Part shown: positions 61,443 to 64,000 of the stretch, one piece after another
Numbering within the stretch: the first letter of the stretch is position 1
How the letters are laid out: each line of letters begins with the position of its first letter
DNA from: Planosporangium spinosum
GTDB taxonomy: Bacteria > Actinomycetota > Actinomycetes > Mycobacteriales > Micromonosporaceae
Length of the DNA: 64,000 nt
Assembly (NCBI RefSeq): GCF_049999945.1
Contig: NZ_JBLYUB010000028.1
Span: forward strand, 29,622 to 93,621
Direction: 5' to 3'
Made by a program: the position numbers and the translations under genes
The notes under the pieces: generated by a model
What the model was told of the DNA's origin: nothing
Database searches by the model: none
The model's input: only the letters and a program-made list of their open reading frames with translations

Positions 61443-62084
61443 CTAGTCCGCTCCGGCCCGTTCCGGGGGACCGTCCGACGTGGCCGCGCGCCGGCTGCGG
61501 TACCCGCTGGTCTTGTTGCGGTTGCCGCAACGCCGCATGGAGCACCAGCGGCGGCGGCCCGGCCGCGAGGTGTCGAGGTACAGCAGCCCGCATCCGGGGC
61601 CGGCGCACCGGCGGACCCGGCTGACCGTCGGCGTGCTGAACGTGGCGACCGCGTCGCGGGCCAGGTGGACCAGGAGCTGGTGCCCGGTGACGGGGCGGCG
61701 CCAGACGAGCCGGCCGGTGTCCGGATCGACCTGGGCGACGACGCCCCGGCCGGCGGCGATCTGGTTGATGACGGCGAGATCCTCGGGGTCGGGCCGGTCG
61801 CCGCGGCTGGCCCGAACTCCCGAGTGCCGGACCGCCTCGCGCAGCCGGCGGGCCATGGTGAGGTCGGCGGTGGTGGCGGTGACCTCGGCCGGGTCCACGC
61901 CGTGGCCGGCGAGGTCGAGGCTGCCGCGGGCGCACCAGTGGACGAGGTCGCGCGGCGCGTGCAGCGCCTCGCCGTACCCGCGCCGGTCCTCGCCGCCGCC
62001 GGACAGCAGGAGTTCCAGGCAGGGCGCGCCGGCGTCGAACGGGAACGGCGGCCCGTCCGGTGGGGTCAGCAGGAACGGTGCCAT
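61443..62084 (-). CDS. CGNR zinc-finger regulator (ABATE domain)
   Basis: A 213-residue protein of the ABATE/CGNR family, putative stress-type transcriptional regulator. The N-terminal helical ABATE domain is followed by the C4 finger C160, C165, C181, C186, the last lying in the CGNR motif (186-189). Start ATG at 62084 is directly abutted by palindrome 1; an alternative ATG at 62123 would place that palindrome within the coding sequence. It likely controls the GH1-MFS operon and itself. Confidence 0.82.
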   Translation of the reverse strand: MAPFLLTPPDGPPFPFDAGAPCLELLLSGGGEDRRGYGEALHAPRDLVHWCARGSLDLAGHGVDPAEVTATTADLTMARRLREAVRHSGVRASRGDRPDPEDLAVINQIAAGRGVVAQVDPDTGRLVWRRPVTGHQLLVHLARDAVATFSTPTVSRVRRCAGPGCGLLYLDTSRPGRRRWCSMRRCGNRNKTSGYRSRRAATSDGPPERAGAD

Positions 62085-62105
62085 GTAACCGGTATTACCG
62101 GTTAC
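62085..62105. promoter_or_regulatory. 21-base palindrome 1 at the CGNR gene start
   Basis: GTAACCGGTA followed by T and TACCGGTTAC: a perfect dyad of ten-base arms around a single base. It sits against the ATG and matches palindrome 2 nearly exactly. Confidence 0.65.
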
Positions 62106-62130
62106 CCGCGGCGTTTTCAACATCGGAGGT

Positions 62131-62151
62131 GTAACCGGTAATACCGGTTGC
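62131..62151. promoter_or_regulatory. 21-base palindrome 2 upstream of the CGNR gene
   Basis: GTAACCGGTA followed by A and TACCGGTTGC: same element as palindrome 1 with one arm mismatch. Start-to-start spacing 46 bases. A paired operator for autoregulation is likely. Confidence 0.65.
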
Positions 62152-62271
62152 CAGATGTGCCTTCAGAGCCATGATGCATGCGGACTTTCCGGGTTGCAGT
62201 TGGTGAAAACCAAGGAACAGCACATCCCATCGATTCAAGCCGTTCACTATTGTGGCGTGGCTCACGATCAA

Positions 62272-62307
62272 GTTACTCTGCGGTAACCCGCGTTACTGCG
62301 AGGTAAC
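62272..62307 (+). promoter_or_regulatory. two GTTAC-N6-GTAAC operators upstream of the S15-type hydrolase gene
   Basis: GTTAC-TCTGCG-GTAAC at 62272-62287 and GTTAC-TGCGAG-GTAAC at 62292-62307, twenty bases apart start to start, so on the same face of the helix. They end about 20 bases before the start codon, as expected for repressor sites. Confidence 0.6.
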
Positions 62308-62329
62308 TTCTCGTTTGTCGGAGGCCTCC

Positions 62330-63940
62330 ATGGCGCTGCGTCGATCCCCCCTCCTCTCCGCCGTCCTTGCCGCCGCCGTCGCCGGCTCGCTCGCCGTCAC
62401 CGCGGGCGGCGCGCCCGCGGCGGGCGCCGCCCCCCGTACCGTCGCCGCGACCGCCCAGGACGTCCCGACCACGGGCTTCCGCTTCGTCGACATCACCGCC
62501 CGGGACGGGGCGGTGCTCAAGGCCAACGTCATCGCGCCGACGACGGCCGGCCGCCACCCGGCCATCGTGTTCGTCAACAGCTGGGGGCTCAACGACGCCC
62601 AGTACCTCGTCCAGGCGTCGGCGTTCGCCAAGCGCGGGTACGTCGTCCTGTCGTACACGACGAGGGGTTTCTGGGGCTCCGGCGGGGAGATCGACACCGC
62701 CGGGCCCAAGGACATGGCCGACGTGTCCACGGTGATCGACTGGCTGCTGGCCAACACGGCCGCCGACCCGGCCCGCATCGGCGCGTCCGGCGTCTCCTAC
62801 GGCTCCGGCATCGCCCTGCTCGCCTCGGCGTTCGACCAGCGGATCCGGGCCGTCGTCTCCATGAGTACCTGGAGCGACCTGGTGTACTCGCTGTACGGCA
62901 ACGACACCCGCCACCCGCAGACGGTCTGGCTGCTCGACACCGCCGCCCGGCTGCTGGGCCGGCCCAGCGCCGAATTCGAGGCCCTGGTGCAGGCGTACTT
63001 CGCCAACCAGAACATCGACGGGCTCACCGCCTGGGGGCGGGTGCGCTCCGCGTCGACGTACCTCGACGCCATCAACCGCAACCGGCCGGCGATCCTGATG
63101 GCCAACGGGTACGGCGACACCATCTTCGCCCCCAACCAGCTGGTCGACTTCTTCGGCCGACTGACCGTCCCGAAGCGTCTCGAACTGGCGCCCGGCGACC
63201 ACGTCATCGCCGAGGGGCTGGGCCTGCTCGGGCTGCCCAACCACGTGTGGGACAGCGCTGCCCGGTGGTTCGACCGGTACCTCGCCGGCAAGGCGACCGG
63301 CATCGACACCGAGCCGCCGGTCGTGCTGCGCCGGCCCGGCACCGACGCCGTCGAGGCGTACCCGGACTGGGCGCACGTCGCCTCGTCCACCCAGCGGCTG
63401 AACCTGGGTGCCCCGAACTGGTGGGACGGCACCGGCCCGATGCGGACCGCCGATCAGGGCTCCTGGTCGAAGCAGATCTCGACGGGTACCAACACCACGG
63501 CCGACGCCGGGGTGATCCTGCTCAGCAACGGGCTCAGCGCGCTCACCGGCATCACGCCGACCATCTGGCTGCCCACCGTCAACCGGCGTGACGCCGGGGT
63601 GTGGGTGTCCGACCCGCTTCCCGGTGGCGGTGCCATCCGGGGCTGCCCGAGGCTGCACCTGGAGATCAACGCGTCCCAGCCGAAGGGGACGCTGATCGCC
63701 TACCTGTACGACATGGACTGGCTGGGCGCCGCCAAGCTGATCGGCAACACGCCGATCACGTGGCTGGAGCCCACGAACACGCTGGACCTGACGATGGAGG
63801 CGATGGCGTACGACGTACCGGCCGGGCACCAGCTCGTCCTCGTGGTGGACACCGTGGACCCGCTGTACCTCGGGGCGACCGCCTCCGGTGGAACGGTGAC
63901 GTTCACCGGCGGATCGCGGCTCGAGCTACCGCTCAGGTAG
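62330..63940 (+). CDS. secreted S15/CocE-type peptidase or esterase
   Basis: A 536-residue exported alpha/beta hydrolase. N-terminal signal sequence with RR at 4-5 (RRSPLLSAVLAAAVAGSLAV, cleavage after the AGA region). Catalytic S156 in GVSYGSG; SYTTRGFWGSGG is the family motif before it. A C-terminal jelly-roll domain typical of X-Pro dipeptidyl-peptidase (S15) begins around residue 380. ATG follows GGAGG. Close relatives include esterases and dipeptidyl aminopeptidases, so the exact substrate is not fixed. Confidence 0.85.
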   Translation: MALRRSPLLSAVLAAAVAGSLAVTAGGAPAAGAAPRTVAATAQDVPTTGFRFVDITARDGAVLKANVIAPTTAGRHPAIVFVNSWGLNDAQYLVQASAFAKRGYVVLSYTTRGFWGSGGEIDTAGPKDMADVSTVIDWLLANTAADPARIGASGVSYGSGIALLASAFDQRIRAVVSMSTWSDLVYSLYGNDTRHPQTVWLLDTAARLLGRPSAEFEALVQAYFANQNIDGLTAWGRVRSASTYLDAINRNRPAILMANGYGDTIFAPNQLVDFFGRLTVPKRLELAPGDHVIAEGLGLLGLPNHVWDSAARWFDRYLAGKATGIDTEPPVVLRRPGTDAVEAYPDWAHVASSTQRLNLGAPNWWDGTGPMRTADQGSWSKQISTGTNTTADAGVILLSNGLSALTGITPTIWLPTVNRRDAGVWVSDPLPGGGAIRGCPRLHLEINASQPKGTLIAYLYDMDWLGAAKLIGNTPITWLEPTNTLDLTMEAMAYDVPAGHQLVLVVDTVDPLYLGATASGGTVTFTGGSRLELPLR

Positions 63941-63949
63941 CTCGACCGG

Positions 63950-63973
63950 TCGTGGGGGGCGGGGGGGGGGGCG
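63950..63973 (+). other. poly-G tract at window end
   Basis: A run of GGGGGG then C then about ten to twelve consecutive G residues follows the last gene. Slippage-prone, so its length in the assembly may be unreliable. Confidence 0.5.
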
Positions 63974-64000
63974 GCCGTGGCCGGGGCCGTGGCGGTTGTC

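Overview
The window is strongly GC-rich double-stranded chromosomal DNA with the codon bias, frequent GTG/TTG starts, 4-base stop/start overlaps and gene families of an actinomycete. A FasR-headed type II fatty-acid operon, a DUF3145 protein, a SARP/AfsR-type regulator, a HelD-like RNA polymerase helicase and many NarL-type regulators together suggest a Micromonosporaceae-like, soil-type organism. That placement is inference from gene content; no rRNA or other phylogenetic marker is present. No intact tRNA, rRNA or CRISPR array was seen.

Left part (about 0.4-17 kb). A tightly overlapping operon encodes ADP-heptose-type sugar supply and transfer: a GmhB phosphatase fused to a GT9 glycosyltransferase, two further glycosyltransferases, a GmhA-like isomerase, an HldA-like kinase with an Asn-Gly repeat insert, an SDR and a second GT9 enzyme, trailed by a type IB topoisomerase. 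Then come a SigB/F-type sigma factor, a minus-strand trio (nucleotidyltransferase, BON protein, metallophosphoesterase), a carbamoyltransferase with a GT2 enzyme, ornithine aminotransferase and a DUF559/AbiEi-like protein.

Middle part (about 18-45 kb). A divergent galactoside locus (GH42 beta-galactosidase, DeoR regulator, galT, galK on minus; ABC importer and GH36 alpha-galactosidase on plus) imports galactosides and feeds the Leloir pathway. It is followed by a HelD/HelR-like helicase, DedA protein, alpha/beta hydrolase, beta-carbonic anhydrase, a conserved small protein, DUF3145, a GH3 lipoprotein, and the primary fatty-acid operon fasR-fabD-fabH-acpP-fabF-accD. FabD carries an extra lipoyl-like domain without the modifiable lysine. 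A secreted GH16-CBM6 glucanase has a clear promoter with a LacI-type operator.

Right part (about 45-64 kb). A NarL two-component pair and a membrane protein precede a lower-GC scar (about 47.1-48.4 kb) holding a degraded Rhs-repeat gene, small two-TM membrane genes, an interrupted glycine-zipper gene and a tRNA-3'-end-like fragment. This is the most clearly accessory DNA in the window. Then follow a B12-type radical SAM gene with an MBL hydrolase, a lipoprotein, an unusual resolvase-domain protein, gltX, an L,D-transpeptidase, a large SARP/NB-ARC/TPR regulator, a CGNR regulator-GH1-MFS sugar operon with two palindromic operators at its head, and a secreted S15/CocE-type hydrolase with its own operator pair.

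Several intergenic regions between convergent genes contain long dyads. Three of them (16.5, 17.7 and 47.1 kb) are recognisably the same element.
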